From NCBI GenBank assembly GCA_026003755.1, contig BPHV01000001.1, positions 186,001 to 250,000 on the forward strand: a stretch of DNA of 64,000 nucleotides. The letters are read 5' to 3'. The DNA is from Candidatus Roseilinea sp. (lineage in GTDB: Bacteria > Chloroflexota > Anaerolineae > J036 > Brachytrichaceae). Position numbers and translations under genes: made by a program. The notes beneath the pieces were generated by a model. It was not told the DNA's origin. It made no database searches and was given only the letters and a program-made list of their open reading frames with translations. Shown in pieces: positions 35,151-45,500 of the stretch (positions are counted from its first letter, which is position 1; every line of letters starts with the position of its first letter).

Positions 35151-36581
35151 ATGTCGAGGACAGATCAATTCTCCCGGTCCGTCACCGTCGCCCTGAGCGA
35201 TATTCAACTGCAAACGGCGCTGGACCGCGGCACCACGCGCGGGGTGAACGCCCGCATCGCGGCCATGGGCGAAACCACCGACGCCGACGCGCTCCGCCGC
35301 CAGGCGCGACTGGCCCGCGAACACGCCCTGAACCATCTGCCCGACCTGCTCGAGCAGCTTGAGCGGAATGTGATCGCCAACGGCGGTCACGTGCTGTGGG
35401 CGCGCGACGCCGCCGAACTGAACCAGGCCATCCTCGACCTCTGCCGAAAGCACGGCGTCCGGCGTGTGACCAAGGGCAAGAGCATGGTCACCGAAGAAAG
35501 TGAATTGAACCACGCACTGGAAGCGCACGGCGTCGAAGTGACGGAGAGTGACCTGGGCGAGTACATCATTCAACTCGCCGGCGAAACACCCAGCCATATC
35601 GTCTTCCCCATGCTGCACAAGACCAAGGAGGCAACCGCGCAGCTCCTGCACGACAAGCTGGGTATGCCGATGACCGACCGGCCGGAGGAGATGACGCGCT
35701 TCGTGCGCGGCGTGATGCGGCGGAAGTATCTCGAAGCCGATATGGGCATCAGCGGCGTCAACTTCGCCATCGCCGAGACCGGCACGATCGCCACGGTCGA
35801 GAACGAAGGCAACAACCGCCTCTCCACCAGCGCGCCACGGGTGCACGTCGCCGTGATGGGCGTCGAAAAGGTGATCGCCACCTGGGAGGACTACGCTATC
35901 CTGGTGCAACTGCTCGCCCGCAGCGCCACCGGTCAGCGTTTGTCGGTCTACAACAACCTGATGAGCGGCCCGCGCCGACCGGACGAGCCGGACGGGCCCG
36001 AGGAGTTCTACCTGATCATCATGGACAACGGCCGCTCGCGCATCCTGGGCAGCGAATACGCCGAGAGCCTGGCGTGCATTCGCTGCGGCGCCTGTTTGAA
36101 CGCCTGCCCGGTCTATCAGAACATCGGCGGACATGCCTACGGCTGGGTGTACCCCGGGCCGATCGGCTCGATCGTCTCGCCGTTGCTGCTCGGCCCCACC
36201 CACGCGCCCAAGCTGCCCTATGCCAGCAGCCTGTGCGGCGCGTGTCAGGCCGCCTGCCCGGTGGCGATCAACATCCCCGACATGCTGCTCAAGCTGCGGC
36301 GCGACTTGGTGCAAGCCGGCGATGCGACGCTTGCCTGGCGCGCGAGCATGCGCCTGTGGCGGCAGGCGATGCTATCGCCGACGCTGTATCGCAGCGGAGG
36401 CTGGCTAGCCCGCCTCGCTACGCAGATGCTGGCCAACGCCGATGGCAAGATCGAGTCGCTGCCGCCTCCGCTGAAGGCTTGGACGGACAGCCGGGACTTC
36501 CCGGCGTTTGCCAAACAACCCTTCCGCGAGCGGTTGAAGCAGCGCAGGCGCAGCCAAGCAAGGCCAGGCGTCAGCGGATAG
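35151..36581 (+). CDS. lutB: Lactate utilisation protein B, 4Fe-4S subunit
   Basis: The 476-residue protein matches LutB/LldF: an N-terminal LUD domain with VTKGKSMVTEE (near residue 105) and NFAIAETGTIATVENEGNNR (near 205), then two ferredoxin-type clusters, CIRCGACLNACPVYQ and CGACQAACPVAIN. The last 70 residues are less conserved. It works with LutA and LutC in lactate oxidation. It ends 10 bases before lutC. Confidence 0.95.
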   Translation: MSRTDQFSRSVTVALSDIQLQTALDRGTTRGVNARIAAMGETTDADALRRQARLAREHALNHLPDLLEQLERNVIANGGHVLWARDAAELNQAILDLCRKHGVRRVTKGKSMVTEESELNHALEAHGVEVTESDLGEYIIQLAGETPSHIVFPMLHKTKEATAQLLHDKLGMPMTDRPEEMTRFVRGVMRRKYLEADMGISGVNFAIAETGTIATVENEGNNRLSTSAPRVHVAVMGVEKVIATWEDYAILVQLLARSATGQRLSVYNNLMSGPRRPDEPDGPEEFYLIIMDNGRSRILGSEYAESLACIRCGACLNACPVYQNIGGHAYGWVYPGPIGSIVSPLLLGPTHAPKLPYASSLCGACQAACPVAINIPDMLLKLRRDLVQAGDATLAWRASMRLWRQAMLSPTLYRSGGWLARLATQMLANADGKIESLPPPLKAWTDSRDFPAFAKQPFRERLKQRRRSQARPGVSG

Positions 36582-36591
36582 AATTGCTCAC

Positions 36592-37269
36592 GTGTCATCC
36601 GCCCGCGAAGACATCCTCGGCCGGCTGCGCCGAGCGCTCGCCCAACAGCCGCCCTTTCCTCATCAGCCGCGCGCATCCTATCTGCCGGTCACTCGGCTAT
36701 CGCCCGACGAAGACCTGAAGGCGCGCTTCATCGCCGAGTGCGAGCGCGTCAAGGGCATCGTGCGCCGCGCGCCGGATGAGGCAGCCGCGCGGGATGCGCT
36801 GCGCGATCTGTTGGCCGGCCGCAACGTCCGGCGCGTCACCATGTGGGATGAGGCGCACATCCCGTTGTCCGGCATTGCGGCGCTGTTGCAAGCTCTGGGC
36901 ATCGCGCGCGTCCAGGGCGAGCATGCCGATGTCGCCACTGCCGACGTCGGCATCACCGGCGCCGATTGGGCGATCGCCGCGACCGGCACGCTGGTGCTGT
37001 CGTCTGGCCCCGGCAAACCGCGCATGGCCTCGCTGTTGCCGCCGATCCACATCGCCGTGCTCACCGAAGATCGCATCGTGCCGCGCCTGGAGGACTACAT
37101 CGCTGCGCAACGCGCCCGGCAGCTCGGCGCATTCCGCCGCAGCAGCAACATCACGCTGATCACCGGCAGCAGCCGCACCAGCGACATCGAGATGCACCCG
37201 GTCTTCGGTGTGCACGGGCCGCTGGAACTGCATATCATCTTGATCGAAAATTTATCAGAGAGGCGTTGA
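36592..37269 (+). CDS. lutC: Lactate utilisation protein C (LUD domain)
   Basis: The 225-residue protein is of the LUD/YkgG type with the conserved segments GITGADWAIAATGTLVLSS and RMASLLPPIHIAVL near residues 120-155, then the ending TSDIEMHPVFGVHGPLELHI. It starts with GTG 36592. It completes the lutABC set and lies four bases before the flavin monooxygenase gene, so that gene is very likely in the same transcript. Confidence 0.93.
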   Translation: MSSAREDILGRLRRALAQQPPFPHQPRASYLPVTRLSPDEDLKARFIAECERVKGIVRRAPDEAAARDALRDLLAGRNVRRVTMWDEAHIPLSGIAALLQALGIARVQGEHADVATADVGITGADWAIAATGTLVLSSGPGKPRMASLLPPIHIAVLTEDRIVPRLEDYIAAQRARQLGAFRRSSNITLITGSSRTSDIEMHPVFGVHGPLELHIILIENLSERR

Positions 37270-37273
37270 CAAG

Positions 37274-38581
37274 ATGGACTACGCACATCGTTACTGCATC
37301 GTTGGCGCCGGTACATCGGGCCTGGCCGCCGCAAAGAACCTCAAGCAACATGGCATCCCCTGCGATGTGTTCGAAAAGCTCGATGACGTGGGCGGCAACT
37401 GGTACTACGGCAAGCCCGGCAGCAGCGTTTATAAATCCACCCACCTGATCTCGTCCAAGCCTGGCACGGAATACACCGACTTCCCGATGCCGAAGGAGTA
37501 TCCCGACTACCCCAGCCACTGGCAAGCGCACGAGTACATCAAGAGCTACGCCCGCCACTTTGGCCTCTATGACCTGATCACCTTCAATACGAGCGTCGAG
37601 CGCATCGTCCCGACCGACGAGCACGCCGCCAGCCCGCTGTGGGATGTGACGCTCAGCACCGGCGAGACGCGGCGCTACGGCGGGGTGATCATCTGCAACG
37701 GGCACAACTGGGATCCGAAATGGCCGGACTATCCCGGCCACTTCGACGGCCTGGTGCTGCACTCGTGCCAATACAAGACGCCCGATGTGCTCGTGGACAA
37801 GCGCGTGCTCGTCGTCGGCGCCGGCAACAGCGGCTGCGACATCGCCGTCGAGAGCGCGCAGAACGCCAAGGTCACCTTCCACTCTACACGGCGTGGCTAT
37901 TACTACAACCCCAAATACACCTTCGGCAAGCCCTCGGATCAGGTAAACGAATTCCTGCTCCGGCTGCGCGTGCCGCTCACGCTGCAACGCTGGCTGTACT
38001 CGATCATCCTCAAGCTGCTCGTCGGCCTACCACAAGACTACGGCTTGCCCAAGCCCGACCACAAGTTCTTCGAGACGCACCCCATCGTCAACCAGTTGAT
38101 CCTCTACTACGTCGGCCAGGGAGACATCAAGGTCAAGCCGGACGTGGCCGAGCTGCGCGGCGACCGCGTGATGTTCAAAGACGGCAGCGAAGAGCAAATT
38201 GACGTGATCATCTACGCCACCGGCTTCAAGATCACCTTCCCCTTCATCGAGAAACGCTACTTGAATTGGAAGGACGGCAAGCCGGCGTTGTATTGGCACG
38301 TCTTCCATCCACACTACGACAACTTGTTCGTCATCGGCCTGATCCAGCCGGACAGCGGCCAATGGGGACTCGTGGACTACCAAGCGCAGGCCGTGGCGAA
38401 GTTCATCTGCGCACAGAAGCACAACCCGGCCAAAGCGGAGATCATGCGCCGGCTGAAGGCCACCGCCCAGCAACCGCGCAATCGCGGCATCAAATACAAG
38501 GACTCCACGCGGCACTACGTGGAAGTGGAACATTTCAGTTACCGCGAACACCTCAAGAAGTTGATCAAAAAGATGGCGTAA
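37274..38581 (+). CDS. Flavin-containing monooxygenase (FMO-like)
   Basis: The 435-residue protein has FAD-binding GAGTSG (11-16), the FMO identifying motif FxGxxxHxxxY as FDGLVLHSCQY (157-167), NADPH-binding GAGNSG (182-187) and the ATG motif IYATGFK. It would oxygenate a soft nucleophile (amine or sulfide) or a ketone using NADPH and O2. It is soluble by appearance. It follows lutC by four bases and precedes the ALDH16-type gene by 12 bases, an unusual operon partner for lactate oxidation genes. Confidence 0.92.
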   Translation: MDYAHRYCIVGAGTSGLAAAKNLKQHGIPCDVFEKLDDVGGNWYYGKPGSSVYKSTHLISSKPGTEYTDFPMPKEYPDYPSHWQAHEYIKSYARHFGLYDLITFNTSVERIVPTDEHAASPLWDVTLSTGETRRYGGVIICNGHNWDPKWPDYPGHFDGLVLHSCQYKTPDVLVDKRVLVVGAGNSGCDIAVESAQNAKVTFHSTRRGYYYNPKYTFGKPSDQVNEFLLRLRVPLTLQRWLYSIILKLLVGLPQDYGLPKPDHKFFETHPIVNQLILYYVGQGDIKVKPDVAELRGDRVMFKDGSEEQIDVIIYATGFKITFPFIEKRYLNWKDGKPALYWHVFHPHYDNLFVIGLIQPDSGQWGLVDYQAQAVAKFICAQKHNPAKAEIMRRLKATAQQPRNRGIKYKDSTRHYVEVEHFSYREHLKKLIKKMA

Positions 38582-38593
38582 GGTGCGTCTGAC

Positions 38594-41017
38594 ATGATGC
38601 CCCCTCAAATCGCAGAGATCTTCCAGACGATGGCCTACGGCCCGGCGCCGGAGAGCGCCAAGCCGGCGCTCGCCTGGCTGAATGCGCGCGGTCGCACCTT
38701 CGGCCAGTTCATCGCCGGCCGCTGGACGCAGCCCGACCCCAGCCGCCTGTTCGACAGCGTGAACCCGGCCACCGGTCAGCCCTTGGCCCGCATCACCCAA
38801 GCGACTCAAGACGAAGTGGATGCCGCGGTCGCCGCGGCGCGCAAAGCGTTCACGTCGTGGTCGCGCACCCCCGGCCACATACGCGCACGCTATCTCTACG
38901 CCATGGCGCGTCACATCCAGAAACATGCGCGGCTGTTCGCCGTCCTCGAATCGCTGGACAACGGCAAGCCCATCCGCGAGACGCGCGACATTGACATCCC
39001 GCTGGTTGCGCGCCACTTCTACCATCATGCCGGCTGGGCGCAGTTGATGGACGCCGAGCTGGCCGACTACGCACCGCTGGGCGTGATCGGGCAGATCATC
39101 CCGTGGAACTTCCCACTGCTCATGCTGGCGTGGAAGATCGCGCCGGCGCTGGCGATGGGCAACACCGTGGTGCTCAAACCCGCCGAGTGGACGCCGCTTA
39201 CCGCGCTGCGCTTCGCCGAGGTGTGCGAAGCCATTCACCTGCCGCCCGGCGTGGTCAACATCGTCACCGGCGATGGTCAGGTGGGCGAGATGATCGTCAA
39301 CCACCCCGGCGTGGACAAGATCGCCTTCACCGGCTCGACCGAAGTGGGCAAGAAGATCCGGGCTGCAACCGCCGGCAGCGGCAAGAAACTCTCGCTCGAG
39401 CTGGGCGGCAAATCGCCTTTCATCGTGTTCGACGACGCCGACCTGGACAGCGCAATCGAGGGCGTGGTGGACGCGATTTGGTTCAACCAAGGGCAGGTGT
39501 GCTGCGCCGGCTCGCGCCTACTGGTGCAAGAAGGCATCGCGCCCAGGTTCTACGACAAGCTGCGCGCGCGGATGGAGAAGCTGCGCGTCGGCGACCCGTT
39601 GGACAAGGCGATAGACATTGGGGCGATCATCGCGCCGCCGCAGTTGCAAAAGATCACCCGGCTGGTCGAACAAGGCATAGCCGAAGGCGCAACGATTTGG
39701 CAGCCGAGCTGGGCCTGTCCGACCGAGGGGTACTTTTATCCCCCCACCCTGTTCACCGACGTATCGCCTGCGGCGACCATCGCTCAGGTGGAGATCTTCG
39801 GGCCGGTGTTGGTGGCGATGACCTTCCGCACGCCCGCAGAGGCTGTTGCATTGGCCAACAACACGCGCTACGGCCTGGCCGCCAGCGTGTGGAGCGAAGA
39901 CATCAACCTGGCGCTCGACGTGGCCGGCAAGATCAAAGCCGGCGTGGTGTGGATCAACTGCACGAACCTGTTCGATGCGGCGTCCGGCTTCGGCGGCTAC
40001 CGCGAGAGTGGCTTTGGGCGCGAAGGCGGTAAAGAGGGGCTCTATGAGTACGTCAAAGTCAAAGAACCGCCGAGGGTGGAGAACGCACAACCGAGAAAGC
40101 GAGGACGACCTGCTAAGGCCCAGGTCCACCCCATATCCTCGATGCCTGCCGCGGTGCTCAATCTCCAGAATGGGATTGACCGCACGCCAAAACTCTACAT
40201 CGGCGGCAAGCAAGCGCGGCCCGATTCCGGTTACAGCCGCACGATCTACGGCGCGGATGGGAGCGCGATCGGCGAAGTCGGCGCGGGTAACCGCAAGGAC
40301 ATTCGCAACGCTGTGGAGGCAGCGCGAGCTGCTTCGAGTTGGGGCGAGCACACAGCACACGCCCGCGCGCAGGTCTTGTATTACATCGCCGAGAACCTGA
40401 GCGCGCGCCGAGCAGAATTTGCCGCGCGGCTGATCCAACAAACCGGATGCAGCACAAGCGCCGCCGAGGGTGAAGTGGATGCTGCTATGAACCGGCTATT
40501 CACCTTCGCGGCATGGGCGGATAAGCATGACGGCGCATTGCGCCGCACCCCCTTCCGCGCGCTCACATTGGCCCTCAACGAGCCGGTCGGCGTGATCGGC
40601 ATCGCCTGCCCGGACGAAGCGCCCCTACTGGCACCGGTCACGCTGATGGCGGCAGCGATCGGCGTGGGCAACACGATCGTGTTGATCCCCTCAGAACGAC
40701 ATCCGCTGTCGGCGACCGATTTGTATCAGGTGCTCGACACCAGCGACGTGCCAGGCGGGGTGGTCAATATCATCACCGGCGCGCGCGATGAGCTGGCTCA
40801 GGTGCTGGCCGAACACGCCGATGTGGACGCGATGTGGTACTTCGGGAGCGCAGAGGGCAGCGCGATGATCGAGCGCGCCTCGGCGAACAACCTGAAGCGT
40901 ACGTGGGTGAACTACGGCCAACCGCGCGACTGGTCCACGCTCACCGCCGCGCAGCAGGCCGAGATGCTGCGCCAGGCGACGCAGGTGAAGAACATCTGGG
41001 CGCCCTATGGGGCCTGA
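38594..41017 (+). CDS. Two-domain aldehyde dehydrogenase of the ALDH16 type
   Basis: The 807-residue protein is two ALDH units in tandem. The first (about 25-500) is complete: [39 protein letters not shown] with the general base Glu, and [12 protein letters not shown] with catalytic Cys at about 303. The second (about 540-800) keeps the cofactor-side segments ([29 protein letters not shown]) but ends after [12 protein letters not shown] and has no catalytic Cys region. This is the layout of ALDH16. The linker carries PRKRGRPAK, an AT-hook-like basic motif. It probably oxidises an aldehyde, perhaps made by the adjacent monooxygenase. Confidence 0.9.
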   Translation: MMPPQIAEIFQTMAYGPAPESAKPALAWLNARGRTFGQFIAGRWTQPDPSRLFDSVNPATGQPLARITQATQDEVDAAVAAARKAFTSWSRTPGHIRARYLYAMARHIQKHARLFAVLESLDNGKPIRETRDIDIPLVARHFYHHAGWAQLMDAELADYAPLGVIGQIIPWNFPLLMLAWKIAPALAMGNTVVLKPAEWTPLTALRFAEVCEAIHLPPGVVNIVTGDGQVGEMIVNHPGVDKIAFTGSTEVGKKIRAATAGSGKKLSLELGGKSPFIVFDDADLDSAIEGVVDAIWFNQGQVCCAGSRLLVQEGIAPRFYDKLRARMEKLRVGDPLDKAIDIGAIIAPPQLQKITRLVEQGIAEGATIWQPSWACPTEGYFYPPTLFTDVSPAATIAQVEIFGPVLVAMTFRTPAEAVALANNTRYGLAASVWSEDINLALDVAGKIKAGVVWINCTNLFDAASGFGGYRESGFGREGGKEGLYEYVKVKEPPRVENAQPRKRGRPAKAQVHPISSMPAAVLNLQNGIDRTPKLYIGGKQARPDSGYSRTIYGADGSAIGEVGAGNRKDIRNAVEAARAASSWGEHTAHARAQVLYYIAENLSARRAEFAARLIQQTGCSTSAAEGEVDAAMNRLFTFAAWADKHDGALRRTPFRALTLALNEPVGVIGIACPDEAPLLAPVTLMAAAIGVGNTIVLIPSERHPLSATDLYQVLDTSDVPGGVVNIITGARDELAQVLAEHADVDAMWYFGSAEGSAMIERASANNLKRTWVNYGQPRDWSTLTAAQQAEMLRQATQVKNIWAPYGA

Positions 41018-41081
41018 GCCCGCAGGAGAGAGTCGGGGGGCCACAGCGCGCGATGAGCACAGCGCTAATTCCTCACTAACG

Positions 41082-41110
41082 CTCACCGGCTAAGCTGATG
41101 CGCCGGTGAG
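41082..41110. promoter_or_regulatory. Hairpin just upstream of the HtrA-like protease gene
   Basis: CTCACCGGC (41082-41090) and GCCGGTGAG (41102-41110) form a perfect nine-pair stem with an 11-base loop. Its right arm overlaps the GAGGTG ribosome site of the protease gene (ATG at 41118), so folding could limit translation. There is no T-run, so it is not a standard terminator for the upstream ALDH gene. Confidence 0.45.
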
Positions 41111-41117
41111 GTGAGCG

Positions 41118-42278
41118 ATGAACAATCCGGTCATGCGACGCCTCTTCGGTTGTATAACGGCGGCGATGTTGTTGGTGGGCTGTGCGGCCCCGCCGCGGGT
41201 GATCGTGGTGACGGCTACGCCCGAGCCATCGCCTACAGCCACACCGGCTGCCCTTCCGTCGCGCTCTGAGCTGGGCGCGATCGAGTTGCCGGCCGAGCAG
41301 CTCTTCGTCGCGCTCTACGAGCGCGCCAGCCCATCGGTCGTGCACATCACCACCCGCACGCAAGTGTTCGACTTCTTCCGCGGCGTGGTGCCGAACGAGG
41401 GCACCGGCTCCGGCTTCTTCTTCGACGACCTCGGCCACATCGTCACCAACTACCACGTGGTGGAGGGCGCCGATGAAATCGAGGTCGTGCTGGCCGACGG
41501 CACGCGCGTCGGCGCCCGCGTGATCGGCGCCGACGCATACTCGGATCTCGCCGTGCTGCGCGCAGATGGCCTTTCGCCCGAGCAGATCAAGCCGCTGCCG
41601 ATAGGTACAACCAAAAATCTGAAGGTGGGCATGCATGTCATCGCCATCGGCAACCCGTTCGGCTTGGATCGCACGATGACGACCGGCGTGATCAGTGCGC
41701 TGGGCCGCACCATCGAGCGCGAGGATCAGGCGGCGCTGGGTGAGGTGATCCAAACCGACGCGGCGATCAACCCGGGCAACTCCGGCGGCCCGCTGCTCAA
41801 CCTGCGCGGCGAAGTGATCGGCGTGAACACGGCGATCCGCAGCCCCAGCGGCGGGTCAGTCGGCATTGGCTTCGCCGTACCCGCCGACACCGTCACGCGC
41901 ATCGTCCCCGAGCTGATCGCCAGAGGCCGCTACGACCACCCTTGGCTTGGGCTGACGGCCTACGAGATCACACCCGACCTGGCGCGCGCGTTGCAGTTGC
42001 CGGTCAATCGCGGCCTGCTGGTCGCGCAGCTACAGCCCGGTGGGGCAGCCGACCGCGCCGGCGTGCGCGGCGCAACGCGTCAACTGCGCGTGCGCGGCGG
42101 CTACTTGCTGATCGGCGGCGATATCCTCACTGCCGTGGACGGCCGCCCAATCGCCACGCGCGATCAATTGACCATCTACCTGGAGAACAACAAGCGCGTG
42201 GGCGAGGCGGTGACGCTCTCACTTATCCGCGACGGTCAGCCGATCACGCTCACGGCGACGCTGACGGCTCGGCCATAA
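41118..42278 (+). CDS. HtrA/DegP-like S1C serine protease, lipoprotein
   Basis: The 386-residue protein has a lipobox LLVGC (Cys22), a Thr/Pro linker (31-50), then a trypsin-like domain with catalytic His113 (TNYHVVEG), Asp143 (YSDLAVL) and Ser222 (NPGNSGGP). A single PDZ domain follows (residues of about 275-380, GRPIATRDQLTIYLENNKRVGE). It is predicted to be anchored on the outside of the membrane and to degrade or refold damaged envelope proteins. It begins 100 bases after the ALDH16 gene, which leaves room for its own promoter. Confidence 0.94.
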   Translation: MNNPVMRRLFGCITAAMLLVGCAAPPRVIVVTATPEPSPTATPAALPSRSELGAIELPAEQLFVALYERASPSVVHITTRTQVFDFFRGVVPNEGTGSGFFFDDLGHIVTNYHVVEGADEIEVVLADGTRVGARVIGADAYSDLAVLRADGLSPEQIKPLPIGTTKNLKVGMHVIAIGNPFGLDRTMTTGVISALGRTIEREDQAALGEVIQTDAAINPGNSGGPLLNLRGEVIGVNTAIRSPSGGSVGIGFAVPADTVTRIVPELIARGRYDHPWLGLTAYEITPDLARALQLPVNRGLLVAQLQPGGAADRAGVRGATRQLRVRGGYLLIGGDILTAVDGRPIATRDQLTIYLENNKRVGEAVTLSLIRDGQPITLTATLTARP

Positions 42279-42354
42279 GCCCACGCGGCTGCGCGCCGAT
42301 CGTGATGATAGTCGCCAAACGCGCTGCCTGCGCACGGGTTCGCCAGGCCCCCAG

Positions 42355-42484
42355 GCTCGGCGCGCCGCACGCTCACCCGAACGTCGCCGCCGCCCAGGCC
42401 GCAATTTCCCCCGCCCGATAGTGGGCACCTGGGCCAGCGCCGCCTCCGCCAGCCAGCGCGCAGATTCCCCCTCGCCCCGCGCAT
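42355..42484 (-). pseudogene. Truncated, frameshifted copy of the 3' end of the STAND ATPase gene
   Basis: This stretch aligns by eye with 48748-48889, the 3' end of the STAND gene plus its downstream flank, in the same orientation. The first 65 or so bases are nearly identical (one difference, TTTCCC against TCTCCC). About 10 bases are then missing and a few substitutions follow. Read on the minus strand it encodes HARGEGESARWLAEAALAQV and then loses frame, whereas the intact gene continues to HYRAGEIAAWAAATFG. No upstream part of the gene is present, so it is a non-functional fragment. Confidence 0.88.
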
Positions 42485-42525
42485 GAAAGGGGGACATCGC
42501 GAGGATCGGTTTTGCAGCACAGACA

Positions 42526-42558
42526 AAACGGGGCGGATGTCTCTCATCCGCCCCGTTT
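42526..42558. terminator. Bidirectional terminator between the HtrA-like gene and the giant protein gene
   Basis: AAACGGGGCGGATG (42526-42539) and CATCCGCCCCGTTT (42545-42558) form a perfect 14-pair stem with a TCTCT loop. The A-run on the left and T-run on the right give short U tracts in both directions. It lies 24 bases beyond the stop of the minus-strand giant gene and also downstream of the plus-strand protease gene. Confidence 0.88.
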
Positions 42559-42582
42559 GGTGAGCGCGCACAAGGCGCGCCG

Positions 42583-45500
42583 CTACGGTTTCATCACGAT
42601 CGGCACATAGGCATACTTCAGCGCAATCGGCACGTTCTGGAACGCCTTGCCGAAGTTCACCGTCGTCGCCTGCCCGTCGCTCACCGTCGCAGCCACGCTG
42701 TTCGGCGTGGTGTTGGTGTAGCCGGCCGGGTTCGTCGAGGCCACCGTCTGGCTGCCCGTCGGCACGCACGCGAACGCATACATCCAGTTCGTGTGCTGCG
42801 TCTGGCTGCCCAGCGTCACCGCCGCCTGCGTCAGCGTCGGCCCGTCCACCCCGATCAAGAACTGACCATTCGTCAAGGTATCCGAGTACACATACCCGTT
42901 CACCACGCCAAACCCGCTGCCACACACCGTGCTGCTGATCACCCCAAAGTCCACCCGCACGTACCCGCCTTCTGGCGCGCTCACCCCCACGCTCTGCGGC
43001 GTGAGCATCAGCGTCCCTGCCGGCGGGTTCGGCAGGCTGACTTCTACCAGCCCAACCGGCACATCGAAGAAATACAGGCCGCTGGCGTCCGTCGTGTCGG
43101 TGTAGACCCCTAGGTCGCCCCACACCTCAACCAGCGCCAGCCCTTGGTCGTCCACGCCCTTCAGGCCGTCCGGCGCATTCAGGGTCGCATCCGCGTCCCG
43201 ATACACGTACCCGTAGATGCGCGCATACCCATCCGGCACCGGGTCGCACAGCGGCGAGCCGGGCAGACACTGCCAGTCGCCAAAGTTCACCTCATGCGCC
43301 CCTTGCGACGCCACCGTCAGCGCCACTACATCCGGCGTGGTGGACACCCAGCCCACCAGGTTCGTCTGCGTCAGCGTCCGCCCGCCGGCCGGCAGGAGGA
43401 AGTAGTAGCTCCCATCCCCGTTCGTCGCCATGCTCTGCCCGTCGCTCGCCGACACCATCACATTCGCCAACCCCACCTCGGAGAAGATGTTCCGCAATCC
43501 ATCCCCGTTCGCATCGTTGAACACCACGCCGCGCACCCAGCCATACCCCGCCGGCGCCTGCGCCGCGTTCCGGAACACCACCTCATACACGCCTCCGCTC
43601 GTCACACCCACCACCCCAACCGGGTTCGGCGTCAGGTTGACGTAGCCGGACGGCACGATCTGGAACACCGCGTAGTTCGTCGGCGTCGCCAGCGCGTCCA
43701 CCAGCAGGTTGGCATACCCGCTCGCGTTCGTGTTCGCCGTGGCCGTCGCCAGGCCGGCCGCGCTCACCTGCACCCCGCTCATCGGCGTCGCCCCGCTCGG
43801 CCCCAGATACACATACGCCCGGATCAGCGCCTTCCCAGCCGGCACATTCACCGCCGTCAACGCTACGTCCGTGTCGTAGTCGCTCACCCCGTCATACGAC
43901 GACGCCACGTTTACCACCGGCGCGCCAACCTCCGCCCCCGCTTCCACCTTCACCCGCCACGTGATGTACGTCGGCCCCGTGATATACACCGGCCCGCTCC
44001 ACTCCAACCGCTGCGCCAGGCCGTTGTAGCTCACCGACCCCACGTTCGCCGCAGCCGACCCCGCCACGTAGCTCGTCCCGCTCGGCAGCGCGTCCGTCAA
44101 CACCGCGCCTGTCGCCACGCTGTTCCCTGTGTTCTCCAAGCGCAGCACATACGTGATCTCCTCCCCTACATCCACGCTCGCCGGCTCCGCATACTTCTCC
44201 AGGTTCAGCGACGGCGCCGTGCCCACCACCACCTCGCGCGTCAGCGTATACACCCGCGCGCTCGTCACGTCCGTCACCACCGCCCGGTTCACCATCACCC
44301 CATCGCTGCGGTTCAGGTTCCCCACAATCCGCACCTGCAGCACATCCCCAGGTGCAAGGCTCCCGCTCCACGTCACCCGGTTGCTCGTGTAGCTCAGCGT
44401 CCCCACGCTTGGCAGCGCACCGGCCGTCTGCACCGTCACCCCCGCCGGCATGTCGTCCCGCATCTGCACCGTCGCCGCCTGCGTCCCGCTGTTCGCCAGC
44501 GTCACGGTATACACGATCGTGTCCGTCGTGCTGTACACCGCCCGATCCGACGTCTTCGCCGACCCCACCAGCGACGGCCCGCCGCTGCCTACCACCGTCC
44601 GCGCGCACCGCTCGAACGTCCCGTTCACCACATCCGTGAAGCGCGCGCAGTTGTCCACAACCCCGTTCGCCACATTCACCTGAACCCGGAAGCGCACTTC
44701 CAGCACCTGCCCAGGCCCCAGGCTGCCGTTCCACGTCACCCGATTTAACACGTTGCTGTACGCCGCGCTGCCGCTGCCGCCGGTGGCGCTCAGGCTGCCC
44801 GCCACATAGCTCACCCCCGCCGGCAACGGGTCGTTCACCAGCACCCCGCTCGCCGTCAGCGTCCCCGTATTCGTCACCCGCAGCGTGTAGGTCAGCACAT
44901 CCCCCAGCAGCGCCTGCCCCTTGCTCACTTCCTTCACCGCGCTGCTCAGGTTCGACGCCCCTACCGACGCCGCCGCGCTGCGCTGGATGATCAACCCGCT
45001 GCTCAGGTTCACGATCTGCGCCGTGTTCTGGATCAGCCCCCCGCTAAACCCGCTCGCCACCTGCGTCTGGAACGTGATCGTCGCCGCCTGACCCGCCGCC
45101 AGGTTCCCGCTCCACTCAACCCGGTTCTGCCCCGCGTTGTAGCTCACGCTGCCAAACGTCGCGCTCGCCGAGCCGGGCACATACGTCGTGTTCATCGGGA
45201 TCGGGTCGAACACCTGCGCCTCCGACGCCGCCGCCGTGCTGTTGCGCACCACCACCTGCCACGTCAGCGTCCCGCCCGGCGTCGTCGTCTCCGGCGTCAC
45301 CGCCTTCGTGCTCCCCTCCAGGCTGCCAAAGTTCGCCACCAGAATGCTATCCGTGAACGTCGGCCCGGAGGCGTTCGCTCCCTTGTAGCTGATCACCTCC
45401 AGGAAATACCGCCGCCCCGGAATCAAGTTCGTCACCAGCCGCCGCTGCGGGTTGGGGTCGTTCGCGCACAGCGTCACCCCCATCACCGTCGCCCCCGGCG

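Noticed and set aside
35019-36314. A 431-codon minus-strand frame opposite lutA and lutB
   Set aside because: Low-complexity Arg/Val/Gly composition with no motifs, entirely antisense to a well-supported gene.
38027-39490. A 487-codon minus-strand frame opposite the FMO and ALDH16 genes
   Set aside because: Antisense to two genes with clear catalytic motifs; no protein family recognised.
43144-44748. A 534-codon open frame on the plus strand inside the giant gene
   Set aside because: It is extremely rich in Arg, His and Pro, has no motif, and lies exactly opposite the DUF11 and SdrB-like repeats. It is a by-product of GC-rich repeat codons.
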